Shown here: positions 32,733 to 43,773 of the stretch, in pieces | Layout: every line of letters begins with the position of its first letter | Numbering within the stretch: position 1 is the stretch's first letter | NCBI RefSeq assembly: GCF_000835495.1 | Contig: NW_015622541.1 | Location: forward strand, 4,650,001-4,714,000 | DNA from: Cladophialophora immunda | Taxonomy: Eukaryota > Ascomycota > Eurotiomycetes > Chaetothyriales > Herpotrichiellaceae | Reading direction: 5' to 3' | DNA: 64,000 bases | Notes under the pieces: generated by a model | Databases searched by the model: none | The model's input: the letters and a program-made list of their open reading frames with translations, nothing else | Told to the model about the DNA's origin: nothing | Program-made: the position numbers and the translations under genes

Positions 32733-34223
32733 TTTCACAAGTTGCAAAGCAAATAACCTGCCGCGGCAACGACTGTCGATGGATTGTGGATGGGTTGGAT
32801 TGTAGGTTGGCAATGGATGATAGGCAAAAATCCGAGGAGGCGAAACAGAACCATATTTCTTGCGAAGCAGTGCGACTTTTGAAGCCGCCTGGCCGTGGCC
32901 GCGAGAGACGACCAGCCTTTGCTGGCTGCGCCCCGATCTGCTCGTTGCTGTTGAGTTGAATCCGCGGCCAAGGTGGTGGCCGCCTTTCAGCCTTGATTCG
33001 CTGTCACCTCGTAAACCAGTCAGGTTGCCACTTGGAAGAGTGAGTCCGCCTATGAGCAGGGATTCTAAGCCACGGCCTTTGGCGGCCTGCGGCACATTGG
33101 CCGCATGTGCCTGGATCAGCCCGGGCGTGGAACCTGTGAGCCTGGGGCTTGGGGGTGACATTCAAAACCCTTCAATGCCCCGGCCACCTACTGGATATGT
33201 ATTGGACGCCTGTGCAAGCCCTCAAAGCTTGGGGAAAAGCCCGAGTATATATCCCTACAACCTGCGTCACACAGGTTTCCAAAACCACAACTAACACCAC
33301 AGTGCTCACGTTTTATGTCTCGACTTTCGAGCTCCTCTATATGGAGAGATTCATCTTTCTTGACACTCACATTTGTGAATGGCTCATCAACCCCCCCACA
33401 ATACATTTCCAACCTCCATCCTTCAACTCCAGTCTCGACGTCCTGTAGGCTAGTGGGTAAAATCAAGGTTCGTGTAGTCGTTGTATACGCTCCATGCTGC
33501 CTAGCGGCGAGTACAAGAAGAGGTCAACGAGCCTGGCTATTTTTAAAGAGTGTGGAAGTGCTGGCGATACATGCAGTGCAGAACAATCAACAGTACAGAG
33601 GATGCAGCAAAGTTGCTTTTGATGAGTACCAAGATGTCGGTGATGAGAGCCGACTCTGCCCTCTCGTTTGCCTGTTGATCTTCGCATAACTAAACAGAAT
33701 TTAACTTTCCTTGGTCAACAGTTATAGCCCAAGACAAGTGGGAAGGTCACTCGGAAGATCTCCAACTCAGCGCACGCCATCAACTGGAAATTGGACGAAG
33801 AGATTAACAGTAAGCACCCAGTCTAACGTTGAGCCAACTGAAAGGGCCCCGTCAAAGGATCTTCGAGGGGCGCTAGGTAAGCACGGGGCGCGAGTCTCTG
33901 TATACCAGCATTTCAAGTTGGAGTATCCGGGTACCAAATTGTACGCGTATTTGGCTTCCTGTGGACGTGGTTCTAGACCAACATCTGGAATCCGCGTTCG
34001 AAAAGCTTAGACGTGAGAGGTGCAGCTCCAAAGCTGAGCAGTCCCCGCATTCTTCCCTGCCTGGGATAATGGAAGATACGAAGCATGGACACCGCGGATC
34101 TCCACATCTCTCCCCTTCCAGTTATCCGAGGAGACTATTAGGGTCTGGGCCCTTAAATTGTAATCGAGACGACTGACAGCCACTTCCGTGCATCAGAGTA
34201 TCGAATAGATCCTCTACCGAACC
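32733..34223. other. gene-free interval, 1.5 kb
   Basis: Divergent upstream region of the CorA-like gene and the first dioxygenase gene. The overlapping frames on both strands do not resemble proteins. Promoters are expected at both ends. No repeat or mobile element recognised. Confidence 0.45.
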
Positions 34224-35063
34224 ATGGGTGACGCCAGTGGACTATCGTCTCGTGAAGAGCTGTACAAGGCTGCGCGAGAGCATCTGCGCGAAGAGGGGTG
34301 GGCGGTCATCCCTGATATTCTGAGCAAAGAAGAGACGGCGAATGCCCTCGACAGACTATGGAAAGCCAAAGAGGCGGGCGAAAATCGGGGTGATGCGACA
34401 TACATTCCTCGCCTGGACCCCAACGAGGCCAACGTTCGAGTCTTCTATCTTCTTGAACTGGACCAGATCTTCCGAGACCTCATCGTCCACCCAGTGGCAC
34501 TCGATATGGTCAAATCTGTCCTGGGGGATAACTTCTTGATCTCAAATTTTACGGCGAATATTGCTCGACCCGGCAGTCAATCTATGGCACTTCACAGCGA
34601 TCAGAGCATCGTGGTGCCCGAGCCGTGGAAGGAGGTTTGGGCATTGAACGTCATTTGGTGCCTGACCGACGTGTACGGCGACAACGGTGCGACCTTGTAT
34701 ATCCCCGGATCGAACAAATACGAGTCGAGGCAAGACATTCCCTCAGATGCCGACAAGTTGCTCCGACCATTCGAAGCGAAAGCAGGTAGTATTATCTTGA
34801 TGGACGGCCGTGTCTGGCACACATCCGGTGCCAACATCACGAAAGATAAAGACCGGGCTTTGATGTTTGGATATTACACCAAACCCTTCCTCCGACAGCA
34901 AGTCAACTGGACGGCGAAGTTGCCTCGTGAACTACAAGAGACTCTAAGTGACGAAATGAAGGAATGGTTGGGCTTGGGTTATAACGCCAACATTGCAAGG
35001 ACGGGAAATACCTCGTACAATTATCTCAGTAGGCAGTTCCCAAAGGCAGAAGCTCAGGCTTGA
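34224..35063 (+). CDS. phytanoyl-CoA dioxygenase (PhyH) family protein
   Basis: Single-exon 279-aa Fe(II)/2-oxoglutarate oxygenase. After a short helical N-terminus (LREEGWAVIPDILSKEE) comes the PhyH jelly roll: NIARPGSQSMALHSDQS supplies His and Asp of the iron triad, GATLYIPGSNK is the usual turn, and VWHTSGANIT brings the distal His, with the 2-oxoglutarate Arg in the following strands. Fungal relatives include fumitremorgin-type endoperoxidases and other tailoring enzymes as well as true acyl-CoA hydroxylases, so substrate cannot be assigned. There is no canonical peroxisomal signal at the C-terminus (KAEAQA). A larger paralogue follows on the same strand; the two share NIARPG, the HxD region and the PGS turn. 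Confidence 0.88.
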   Translation: MGDASGLSSREELYKAAREHLREEGWAVIPDILSKEETANALDRLWKAKEAGENRGDATYIPRLDPNEANVRVFYLLELDQIFRDLIVHPVALDMVKSVLGDNFLISNFTANIARPGSQSMALHSDQSIVVPEPWKEVWALNVIWCLTDVYGDNGATLYIPGSNKYESRQDIPSDADKLLRPFEAKAGSIILMDGRVWHTSGANITKDKDRALMFGYYTKPFLRQQVNWTAKLPRELQETLSDEMKEWLGLGYNANIARTGNTSYNYLSRQFPKAEAQA

Positions 35064-35511
35064 ACAGCCCTAATTACAGCAATACCCTGTATAGCATTAC
35101 GATTATTTTCGGATAGACTGCCACTGTTGCAATCACTGTCCAAGTGTAATTCTTTGTTGGTGACTAATGGCAGAACAGCAGCGTCGTCAACATCGCGGGC
35201 TTCATCTCCTCCTTTCCAGACTTGCACGTCCTCGGTTCTTGAATAGTAACAATGCGGAGACTAAATTCAGGAATCAAACCATGTCCAATGGACGCAGAGA
35301 TCCAGAACACGAAACTCCCGAGGCTTACCTGATAAGGACTTTCTTGCAGTGGGGGGGTTTTCGGACCAAAAACGAAGGACGAAAGGCTGAATGAGCCTTG
35401 TGAGAGGTGCTGATTTCCCCTTGCATCCCACCCTGTCAGATAAAAGAACATCTTACTCCCATCTCTTCGCCTCCTGGATTCTTCGCCAACCGTCATATTC
35501 ACCAATCCACA
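35064..35511. other. intergenic region between tandem PhyH genes
   Basis: 0.45 kb. Short frames only. It must hold the terminator of the first gene and the promoter of the second. Confidence 0.4.
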
Positions 35512-36843
35512 ATGGCGACCCAAACAGCCACACAGACAGAGCCTGTCTCGCTCAAGATCAAGGGGAAAGTGGCCGACCTTGACAAGCATGTCAACCTTGC
35601 CAAGTTTTCGAAAGATGTGCCAAAGGCCGACTATGACCGAGCAGTGAATCTGATCAAGTCCAAGTTGGACAATATGTCTCTCGTTGCAGCCAAACTATCA
35701 CTCACTCTTGGACCAAATCACCCCCCGTTGCTGATCGATGCGCGGGAGAGCCCTGCGACCCTCGATTTCATTACCGGCGAAACACCTGAAGATTTGGACG
35801 CTCAGGTCTACATCACGGCTGTCATGATCAAGAGATTCGTTGATGGCCTCATGGACGCCCGTTACGCTCTCAACTGGGGCCATATCTTCATGCTCACTGG
35901 TCCCACCCGAGTCGGAGTCAAACTTGTCGATGCCCTGACACCGTTCAACGCCGTTCATCCCAAGCTTGACCGACTGGATATGAGGGATTTGCCCAAGCCC
36001 ACCGAGGACATCGAGCAGGTTAAACGAGATCTCGATGTCTGGGGATATGGTTTCGTCAAGAATGCACTGTCTCCAGAGGAAGTCCGTGTGTTGAGGAAGC
36101 GTCTCATGGACCAAGCCAAAGGCGAGGCTGATGCTGGGATTGGATTCTTTGACGGCGGCGAGAAGAAGCCTAATCAACGGGTCTGGTGCTTGCCGAACAA
36201 GGGCAAGGAGTTTATCGATTTGCTGGAGAACAACAAGACCATTCAAGACATGGTCCCTGACTTCCTCGGAGACGACGCTATCTTGTTCTCCTACACCGCG
36301 AATATTGCTCGGCCGGGCAACACGCCGATGCACATGCATACTGACCAGATCACAATTCAACCACCCATCAGATCCGTTGCCGTTGGGATGAACCTGATGT
36401 ATTTCCTCGAAGATGTCACCCCAGAGAATGGTGGAACTTTGGTCATGCCAGGGAGCCACAAGGGGAACTGGGCGCCGGATGACCCATACGATTCAGCTGA
36501 CACTGTTTCAGCGGCTGGCCCTGCAGGAACTTGCATGGTATTTGAAAGCAGACTGTGGCATGCGACGGGTGCGAACACGATGCCAGCAGACAGCGGAAGC
36601 GAGCGACCGGTTATCCTCGTGTTCTTTACACGGCCTTGGATGAGACAGCAAGAGAACTACTCGTTGTCCGTCATGGATGACGTCCTGGCTACGTGCTCGG
36701 ATAAAGTCAAAGGTTACATGGGGTTCAAGACCAGTGGAAGTATTGGTGGTGTCCAAACCAAGAAGAAGGACGGAGAAATTGTGAGGAGACCAAAGGAGGA
36801 CGAGTATATTGGCGTCATGGGTGTAGGCAGCTCTAAGTATTAG
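35512..36843 (+). CDS. PhyH-family dioxygenase with N-terminal SCP2-like domain
   Basis: Single exon, 443 aa. The C-terminal part (about 170-400) is a complete PhyH oxygenase: WGYGFVKNALSPEEV, SYTANIARPGNTPMHMHTDQI with the HxD pair, GGTLVMPGSHKGNW and RLWHATGANT with the second His. The N-terminal region (about 20-150) is extra. Its pattern, an acidic strand (AQVYITAVMIKRFVDG) then LMDARYALNWGHIFMLTGP followed by a helix (VKLVDALTPF), resembles the SCP2 sterol/acyl-CoA carrier fold (strand, bound-ligand helix, small-residue turn, closing helix). That reading is from pattern alone. If right, the carrier would present an acyl-CoA to the attached oxygenase. The stop lies 1 nt from the stop of the converging SDR gene. 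Confidence 0.87.
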   Translation: MATQTATQTEPVSLKIKGKVADLDKHVNLAKFSKDVPKADYDRAVNLIKSKLDNMSLVAAKLSLTLGPNHPPLLIDARESPATLDFITGETPEDLDAQVYITAVMIKRFVDGLMDARYALNWGHIFMLTGPTRVGVKLVDALTPFNAVHPKLDRLDMRDLPKPTEDIEQVKRDLDVWGYGFVKNALSPEEVRVLRKRLMDQAKGEADAGIGFFDGGEKKPNQRVWCLPNKGKEFIDLLENNKTIQDMVPDFLGDDAILFSYTANIARPGNTPMHMHTDQITIQPPIRSVAVGMNLMYFLEDVTPENGGTLVMPGSHKGNWAPDDPYDSADTVSAAGPAGTCMVFESRLWHATGANTMPADSGSERPVILVFFTRPWMRQQENYSLSVMDDVLATCSDKVKGYMGFKTSGSIGGVQTKKKDGEIVRRPKEDEYIGVMGVGSSKY

Positions 36844-36844
36844 G

Positions 36845-37781
36845 TTACATAGCCGTCGAGTCCCACCCTCGCAAGCCAGGGGTCAACAGGTCCTGCGCTA
36901 CAATGGTCTCACGCTTCGCCAGCAGCTCTTCGACATCCCAGTTCACGTATAATAATCGATTCTGGAGAAACGCAGCTTCGGGGGCGTTCAGCCAGACGAG
37001 GAAGTCTGCAGCGAGTTCGGCTGGACAAAGTCAGTCAAGCCGAGGATGCCCTAGGGTTTCTCGTACCAGTATCATCACATATTGACTTCCCCTCCTTCGC
37101 CATTGCAGTAGCAACGACGCCTGGGTGGACATGAAACACCTTGAGGCCACGCTTGGGTTGCTCGTGGTAAAGGTAGCTGAACATCTTGAAAGCTGCCATT
37201 TTGCTTGCGCCGTAACCAGACAGCCCAGCAACGAAATCAATCACAGCCGCACCTGATGAGATATTCAGAAGCGTTGGCTGTTCAGACGCATATTCGAGGA
37301 ATGCGGTAGCCAGAGCGAGTGGCCCCTTCACGTTGACCTCGAAATGTTTCCAGTACCTATCGAAATCCCAGTTGCTGCCCGGAGATGGTGTGGTGGGCAT
37401 TGACGCGATATAGCCGGCGTTGTTCATGAGGATGTCGAGCGGACGGCCGGCTATCTTGCATGCCTCTGCGAAGACCTGCCGCGTTCGTTCGAGGCCCTCG
37501 GTGACATCGAAGACAAACTTCTCCACAATGACATTTGGACATTCCTTCAAGATTTGTTGCTGTGTCTCCTCGAGAGTCGAGAGCGTACGACCACAGAGAA
37601 AGACGGCCTTTGCCCCCGCTCTCGCGAAAGACAGCGCCGTCGCCGCTCCAATGCCCGTTCCCGACCCTGTGATGAAGACTGCCCTGTTCGCCAGGTCCGC
37701 ATTTTTCAGTCGTTCTTGCAAGACTGGATATGTGTCATTGTGGAAAGTGGAGGTGAAGTTCTTTCGTGTTATGATGGACAT
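36845..37781 (-). CDS. short-chain dehydrogenase/reductase
   Basis: NAD(P)-dependent oxidoreductase, 296 aa, exons 37781-37067 and 37020-36845. Classical SDR marks are all present: TGSGTGIG for the cofactor, DVTEG for the adenine region, MNNAGYIA, Ser in NISSG, and the YGASK catalytic Tyr-Lys pair; HPGVVATAM closes the core. The C-terminal exon adds a helix (ELAADFLVWLNAP) and WDVEELLAKRE, seen in many fungal SDRs. The gene is tail-to-tail with the SCP2-PhyH-like gene, the stop codons separated by a single base. Oxidation of a hydroxylated product of that enzyme is a natural guess but not shown. No targeting signal seen. Confidence 0.9.
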
Positions 37782-38334
37782 TTTGGACTGGATACAGTGC
37801 CCCCTTCAGACGACAGCACTCGCACAATGAAACCTGAGGCGAAAGCCCCCTGACAAGGGACCGGGACTTTCACCACATTTGGTCAAGGCTAGCTGTCAGT
37901 CGCGGGAGCCGTGCACCGAACATTACAGCCTCGGCGATGATAAAATGTGGAAATGTCAAGAACGGCCTGTGCTAAGCTGTTTTTGGCTAACCGAGGAGCC
38001 GAGATTGCGGGGTCGTCTGCATTAGACGAGAAGCTCCACCTCTCCCCCAACATTGCGGGGGAAAGAGTCCGCAAGATCCTGTGGTTGTTCCCATCGGCGA
38101 TGGCGGCAGACCCTGCAGGAGGAATTTGGTCTGCGGACGGCCGTGGTCCTGCAGGTGCGGCGCTGCTTGAGCTCGTTCAACTGCGATAAGACCTTCCAAC
38201 ACTTGAATCGTTCGCGACTCGAAGCGTGTGACCATTTCTACGGAGCATGACTCTTGTGGGACTCCTTACTTACTGCCTCAAAGCCATTGACCTCTCGCCA
38301 GCAGCATCGGCGGCCAGACTCGCTCCCCTCGAAC
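37782..38334. promoter_or_regulatory. divergent upstream region, SDR / zinc-cluster regulator
   Basis: 0.55 kb between divergent ATGs; no coding signal. It likely holds both promoters and is a good place to look for the regulator's own binding site. Confidence 0.4.
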
Positions 38335-40376
38335 ATGACCACGTTACAGCCAGACGCCGAAACCTTCTCACCCCCGACCGGGTCGAAATATAGGTTTATC
38401 AGAAACAAACCCCCAAAGAAACGTTCCTCGCAAGCATGCCTCGAGTGCCGTCGGCGCAAGGTCCGTTGCGATATCGTGGCTCAGAAGCCAGCGTCTTGTA
38501 CAAACTGCCGACTTGATGGGGTTACATGTGAGCTAGGACGACGAAAGAGGCGTCCACCGTACGTTCACTGTGGGTTCTACGGGTTTGGCCTACTGATGGG
38601 AAGCGCAGAAGACACGAAACCGTCCAACCCTCCCCTCCGACGCCCGACTCCTCCATCTCGTCTCATCGACATTTTCACGCGAATCCAGAGGTCGATGCGC
38701 CGACCCAGCACGATGACCGCGGTGCCTTCGACATCCTTTCGAGCCCGGCGTTCACGTTTCACGATACACCTCGGCAGAACCTCAATCCGGAGATCACTGC
38801 CCCAGCACTCTCGTGCCTCGCAAAGCTAGCGACAGACATCGACCTGCCCTCATTCATCAAGCCCTTTCCCGAAACCCTCCAAGCTGAGGATTGGCAGTAC
38901 CTCTGCGCAAAAAAATGCTTCGACTTTCCCCACCCAGATTTTGAAAGGATTATCCTTCAGCGGTTCGCCGAGTTCGTTCATCCACTTCTTCCCGTCGTTG
39001 ATGTTCCAGACGTGGTTTCGGCCATTGCTGGGGAGTCTCCAAGCAAAATATCGCTCCTGCTCTATCACACTTTGATTGGAGCTGGCCTCGCTGCCGTGGA
39101 GCTCGATGAGATCAAGAGATATGGATACGAGAGCAAAGCGGCCGCAAGAAATAGTTTCTATTCCAAGGCAAAGGTGGGCCACCACGGCAACGTGAGAGAG
39201 TTTTCTAATGAGTTCTAGGCACTCCTTGATATGGAAGTGGAACCTGACCGTATGACAATGTGTCAAGCGGCCCTGTTGTTCATTAGCTGGTCGAGCAACA
39301 ACGATCCCAAGGATGGAATGCATTGGACGGGGATTGCTCTGACCCAGGCCTATTCGATTGCTCTCCAGAAAACAGCCAACAACGCCGATTCGCCGTTGAA
39401 AAGACGTCTTTGGTGGACGCTGGTGATGAAAGAATCCGACGTCTGTCTCTCAATGGGAAAGCCGCCGCGCATAATGGCCCTTGATCAACTCATGCTGGAT
39501 CATGCAGACTTCGGCAGCAGCGGCCGAGAGACGTCTTCACAGCATATGCTCGAAGAAGCCTGCATTGAAAAGGCCAAGCTCTGTCTCATCATCCACCGGA
39601 TTTTGCGCTTGTTGCATACCGTCGATCGACGGAGTGTTTCTCCGGGGGCTCAAGATTCCAGAGTATGGCAGATGGATTCGGAGCTGCAAGACTGGAAACA
39701 TCAAGCGCCCTTCGACCTGTGGCGGTTCTCGGACGACTTCGACTCGAAACGCGCCCTTCTGACCGTGTCCATGGTCAAGCTGACTTTCCTCATGGCCGCC
39801 ATCATGCTGCATAAGCCTGAAGTCCCCATCAAGAAATGGACGAAATGCATGGAGGAGACGCCGGACCTTTACCTGGATGAGGAGCTCTGCAGGTATCAAG
39901 CCCACGCCAGAGCGATGAGAAGAGCTGCGGATGACATGACTCGCATCCACAAGGACTTGCACGAAGCCGGGATGACGAGTGTGATTCCCGCTCTTGGAGT
40001 TGCCACGATATGCGCGGCAGTCAGTGTCCATTTGCTGGATGCCCGGTCGACAAGCGAGGCGATCCGGGCGAGAAGTCTGCAGCAACTCGATGCCTGTTTG
40101 GTTGTCTTGCGCGAGGTCAAGAATCTTCACTACACCGCGGGCGAGGTCGCCAAGATCGTCGAAGGGGCCATCAGAGCTGTGCGCGAGAACCGATCACTCG
40201 AAATCATGAAGCAGTCCGGCACTGCTCAGACCATATGCAACGCGCTACCCCAGGCAGAAGATATCTCGGACCAAAACGGCCAAGAGAATTCGGCCGCGAA
40301 TATCTGGATCGATCCGTCGCTCGACGTCGAGTATCTTTTCAACTTTGACCTTGAACGAGACCTCTTCTTCGAATAA
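38335..40376 (+). CDS. Zn2Cys6 transcription factor
   Basis: 648 aa from exons 38335-38558, 38609-39173 and 39219-40376, in phase. The zinc cluster is near the N-terminus, CLECRRRKVRCDI to CTNCRLDGVTC, flanked by basic residues (KKRSSQ, RRKRRPP). The fungal middle-homology region follows, with FVHPLLPVVD, MTMCQAALLFISW, RRLWWTLVMKESDVCLSMGKPP and a C-terminal helical part. The end is acidic (WIDPSLDVEYLFNF), which suits an activation segment. It is nuclear and would bind CGG repeats as a dimer. It lies beside the SDR and PhyH genes and is the best candidate for their pathway-specific regulator. The call of family is firm; the target genes are inferred from position. Confidence 0.93.
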
Positions 40377-40727
40377 GGAGCTGATCAGTTTTAACTCCTC
40401 TGTGATCCGGCTACTTTATTTATCGTTTATCTGCTGGGACAAATCCAGAAAGAATTCTTTTGCTGTGCCAATTTTAACCTACGTTCTTGCGAAAGCTCAC
40501 AGAATTGCAGACATGCTTGACCATTGCAGAATATTATATACACCCAGGAATAAAGAATTTGAATGCCACATTATCGTGATGATCGAAGTATATGATTTGA
40601 CTAGGCGGACGGTCTTTCTGGGACGATGTCGAGTATCCTATAACATCTCTTGACCATTGTTCGTAGGAGAGCTTGCTTCCAGCTGCGATTGCCAACCCTC
40701 ATTCTTGCAGTTCCCGCGCTTCGTGGT
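40377..40727. other. convergent intergenic region
   Basis: 0.35 kb, AT-rich, between converging 3' ends of the regulator and the carbonic anhydrase. Terminator space; no gene seen. Confidence 0.4.
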
Positions 40728-41524
40728 TCAGGCTACACGACGCAGTTCGCCCGTGAATACATCGTACACATAGCCCTGTGCCTTGTCCGAGAGCTCCTTT
40801 CGCACCAGGGGCGACTGTTTCAACCACGCGATATCGCCCCTCGTGCTTTCCTCGACGCTATTCCGGGGCCAAGGCGTCAGCATAGAAAGATCAAGCACCC
40901 GCCGGAGAAAAACAACAACAATCGGAACGTACTCGGCAATCGGCAGAAAGTCCATCGCGTTGATCACGTCGGCATGATCAGGCCCAATGCGCGAGATGAT
41001 CTCCCTGCGCATGCTTTCGTTCGTGTACCGGAGACCGCCGCAGTCGGTGTGGTGGATGACCATGATCTCCTCGAGCCCGACGAGCACGTCCAGGGCGATG
41101 ATGTCTTCGATCGCCCCGCGCACGTTCCCCGCCGCGCTTCGGTGGACGATGACTTCTGTTTGACGCAGTCAGCCTTCCCACCTGGGATGGTTAAGGATCA
41201 ACCCCCAGGGCCTATATACCCTGGGGAATTCATTACCTGCGGGCTTGAGGTCGAAGATGTGCTCTGGAGTGGACCGGGGGTCGATGCATGCCACTGCCCG
41301 TGCTCGTTAGTTCTAGTCTTTTCTTCCTACGCTGAATGACAACGACATACGGACGAGAATTGCGCTCATTTTGATGCCCCTGGCTCGTCGCTCGTTGCCA
41401 GACAGTACCGGCTTGTGAGTTTTGGCAGTCTCTCTGGACCATGGGTTAGTGTGCCGTTCCTCGAAATATGTACACCGACGGACTTGCTGCGCTCCACGAG
41501 CTCTGCAATCGTCGGATAAGCCAT
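40728..41524 (-). CDS. beta-class carbonic anhydrase
   Basis: 177-aa model from five exons (41524-41484, 41433-41351, 41293-41237, 41155-40933 and 40857-40728), all in phase. It converts CO2 and bicarbonate with a zinc centre. Zinc ligands are visible as Cys with its Asp-Arg partner in LACIDPR, and His and Cys in HHTDCG; AAGNVR and RTxTNES-type loops (LRYTNESMR) match the short beta-CA-like group common in fungi. The C-terminal FTGELRRV strand is conserved in that group. At about 180 residues it is shorter than plastid-type or Nce103-type enzymes but usual for this branch. No signal peptide or transit peptide seen, so cytosolic. Neighbouring oxygenases and the FDC1-type enzyme release CO2, which may be why it sits here, but this is speculation. 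Confidence 0.87.
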
Positions 41525-42416
41525 GGTGGACTCTAGCAAACGTGGGAAGCTCTGTTGCAATGGTCGCTGCTTGACGTTGTTAGGGTATGGCATGAAAAGG
41601 ATCGAAGATGAAGCTAGTCGAGGAAACCTGGTAACAAGACACTTTTATGAGATACAAGGCGTCCCTATTCTTTGGGCAACGCCCACTCATTCCCATGAAT
41701 CTCACTGTGCCCCCTCTGATGCTGCATTCCGCCTTTGCTAGGGTCCATTCCCGTTTCTGGGAAGTGATACTGTGCCTACGATGACACCGCCTGAGAGAGA
41801 ACGTGGCCTGGAACAGCTACAAAGATCAAACTGCTAGTATCTGTTACAGTTGATCTTGGATGCAGCAATCCAATGGGAAATGGAGCTGGTGAGTTGATAC
41901 GCCGAACATAGTGGACAATAAATGGACTAGCCGAATCAGTACATCGGTACCCTGGCCAGGTGTTCTCTGGTGGAGTAGCCATTGAACTATATTTGAACTA
42001 GAACCGCGATTACGAACCCGCGCAGATCTCTTCGTACATACCCTATGCAGTCGGCCACGCAAATCCATGATGGAAAGCAAAAGCGTCCGCATTTGCACTG
42101 TGACGGAGATAAGACAAGCGACACAGTCATCCGTCGTCCACCTGCCTCGCTGGCAAGAACCGGTCAGCCCCCGGAAGAACAATGGCAAGCGTCGATTTGT
42201 GGGCTTTCCAAGGGCCTCTCAGCCCCGAGCACTGCTGGTTTTGCGGAGAGAGCTGTCATTTCATCAAATGAGGCGTATCATTATTACACATGTACACTCC
42301 AAGGTTCTCATCCCCTGAATTTCGGACCCACCCATTCGCGCACTTCGGACTTCGCATTTCGCATTCTACAATCCCGCACTCCCGCCGAAGGACGTTTGTG
42401 GTCCCACATAGCCTGC
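41525..42416. other. gene-free interval, 0.9 kb
   Basis: Upstream of the carbonic anhydrase and downstream of the next regulator. Short overlapping frames only; nothing recognised. Confidence 0.45.
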
Positions 42417-43773
42417 CTATTCAGTCCCATCGTAACACGAGCGTGAAGGGAAGGAATCTGATGCAGGCAGGGCCTCGTGGAGAGGCGATGTCAGCGTGCT
42501 CCTGTCATCGTGACATTCGCGATGAACGATCTGCTGAAGAGGCCAGGTCATCCACGCCCTCCACTCCTCACCCGAGGTATTGTACAGATCTGTCACGAGC
42601 TGTCCGGCGGCACCCACCATGTACCAACAGGACGAAGCACTCCTTTCTAGCAGAATACAGAAATGGGCCAGCAGAATCGCAGCCTGAGGTTTCCGCTGAT
42701 CCAGGAGCTCGAGATATTCCTGAGGGAGGCGCTCAATCCACAAGAACATGCAGAATTTGATTCCCAAAGGTGGGTCCTGCATCAGAGATATTGCGAAGCT
42801 CTCGCGAAGAAGTCTCAGAGTCGTGCTGTAGACTTCTATTTCGCTATCCAAAAGTGTGCGGGGTGAATTTTGCGTGTCGAAAAGAGCCTGGAGGGCCGCG
42901 AGCCTCGCATCGTCAGGGTTGTGAGAAAGATCAATCTCACCATCTACCTGACGGAGGTGGAAAGCCATTGGTCCCTTGATGATCCAGGCTTTCACAACTT
43001 GGAGGAGCTTGCGACCGCCACGGACAAGGTGAATCCACTCCGGGACGGCGGATCGCGGCGTCAAACTGAGTCCACAACCCTTGACGGCGTCGAGGTCCGC
43101 AAAGGCGAACGCAATGGTGAGACTAGCAAAAGCCATCACCGCGTGACAGTTTTCCTCTGTCATCTTTTCCTTCAAGTCATCGATGACGTTGCGGTAGAAT
43201 GGGAGAGCCAGGTTCTGGTGACGAACAGCGCGAACGAGGTGCTTCTGAGCATTGTCTGGTTCTGTACGTGACTTATGCAGGGCAGACACCGCCAATATCC
43301 CATGCATCAAGAACGGATGCCTGCAGGCGACCTGAGGGATCTCGAGCTGCCATGCCTTAACGTCGATTGGCTTATCGCCAAATCCATGGCAGGTAAATAC
43401 AGCCCAGCGATGGAGCAGCTCTAGCTCTTCTAGCTGTAACTCCGTGCCTTGGCGCGGGGACTCATTTGCGACTTCAGAAACCTGCAGGGAAAGGACTCTT
43501 TGTTGAAGTAAAGAGTCTGGAGCTGGGGCTGTTCGTGAGACTCGGTAGATGCAGGATGTAGAGTATCTCTTGCACAGAGAACATTCAGGCCGTCCTTCGT
43601 CGCACTTACAAGTATCAACATCGGCTTAGATTTATGGCTTTTTTCTCTCCTACCTTGATCTTCCGCGACTTGCACTCGACGCAGCCGGATCTCACTTTGC
43701 GATGTGGCCGAATTCGCCCAATTTGCCCCTTGCGGGAGAAGCTGCTGTTCGCGGCATGTGCGCCTAATGACAT
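42417..43773 (-). CDS. Zn2Cys6 transcription factor, Upc2/sterol-regulator-like layout
   Basis: 435 aa from exons 43773-43654 and 43604-42417. The zinc cluster is rebuilt across the intron: RSGCVECKSRKIK, then CDEGRPECSLCKRYSTSC, with correct spacing. The intron ends in the less usual TAAG, but the phase and the cluster both support it. The rest has the layout of fungal regulators related to sterol uptake control protein: a helix ELQLEELELLHRW, then MHGILAVSALHKSR, the leucine-rich FYRNVIDDL segment, MAFASLTIAFAFA and a C-terminal helical domain. The start at MSLGAHAANSS gives a basic leader (RKGQIGRIRPHRK), a likely nuclear signal. It is divergent from another regulator across 0.44 kb. Targets unknown. 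Confidence 0.85.
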
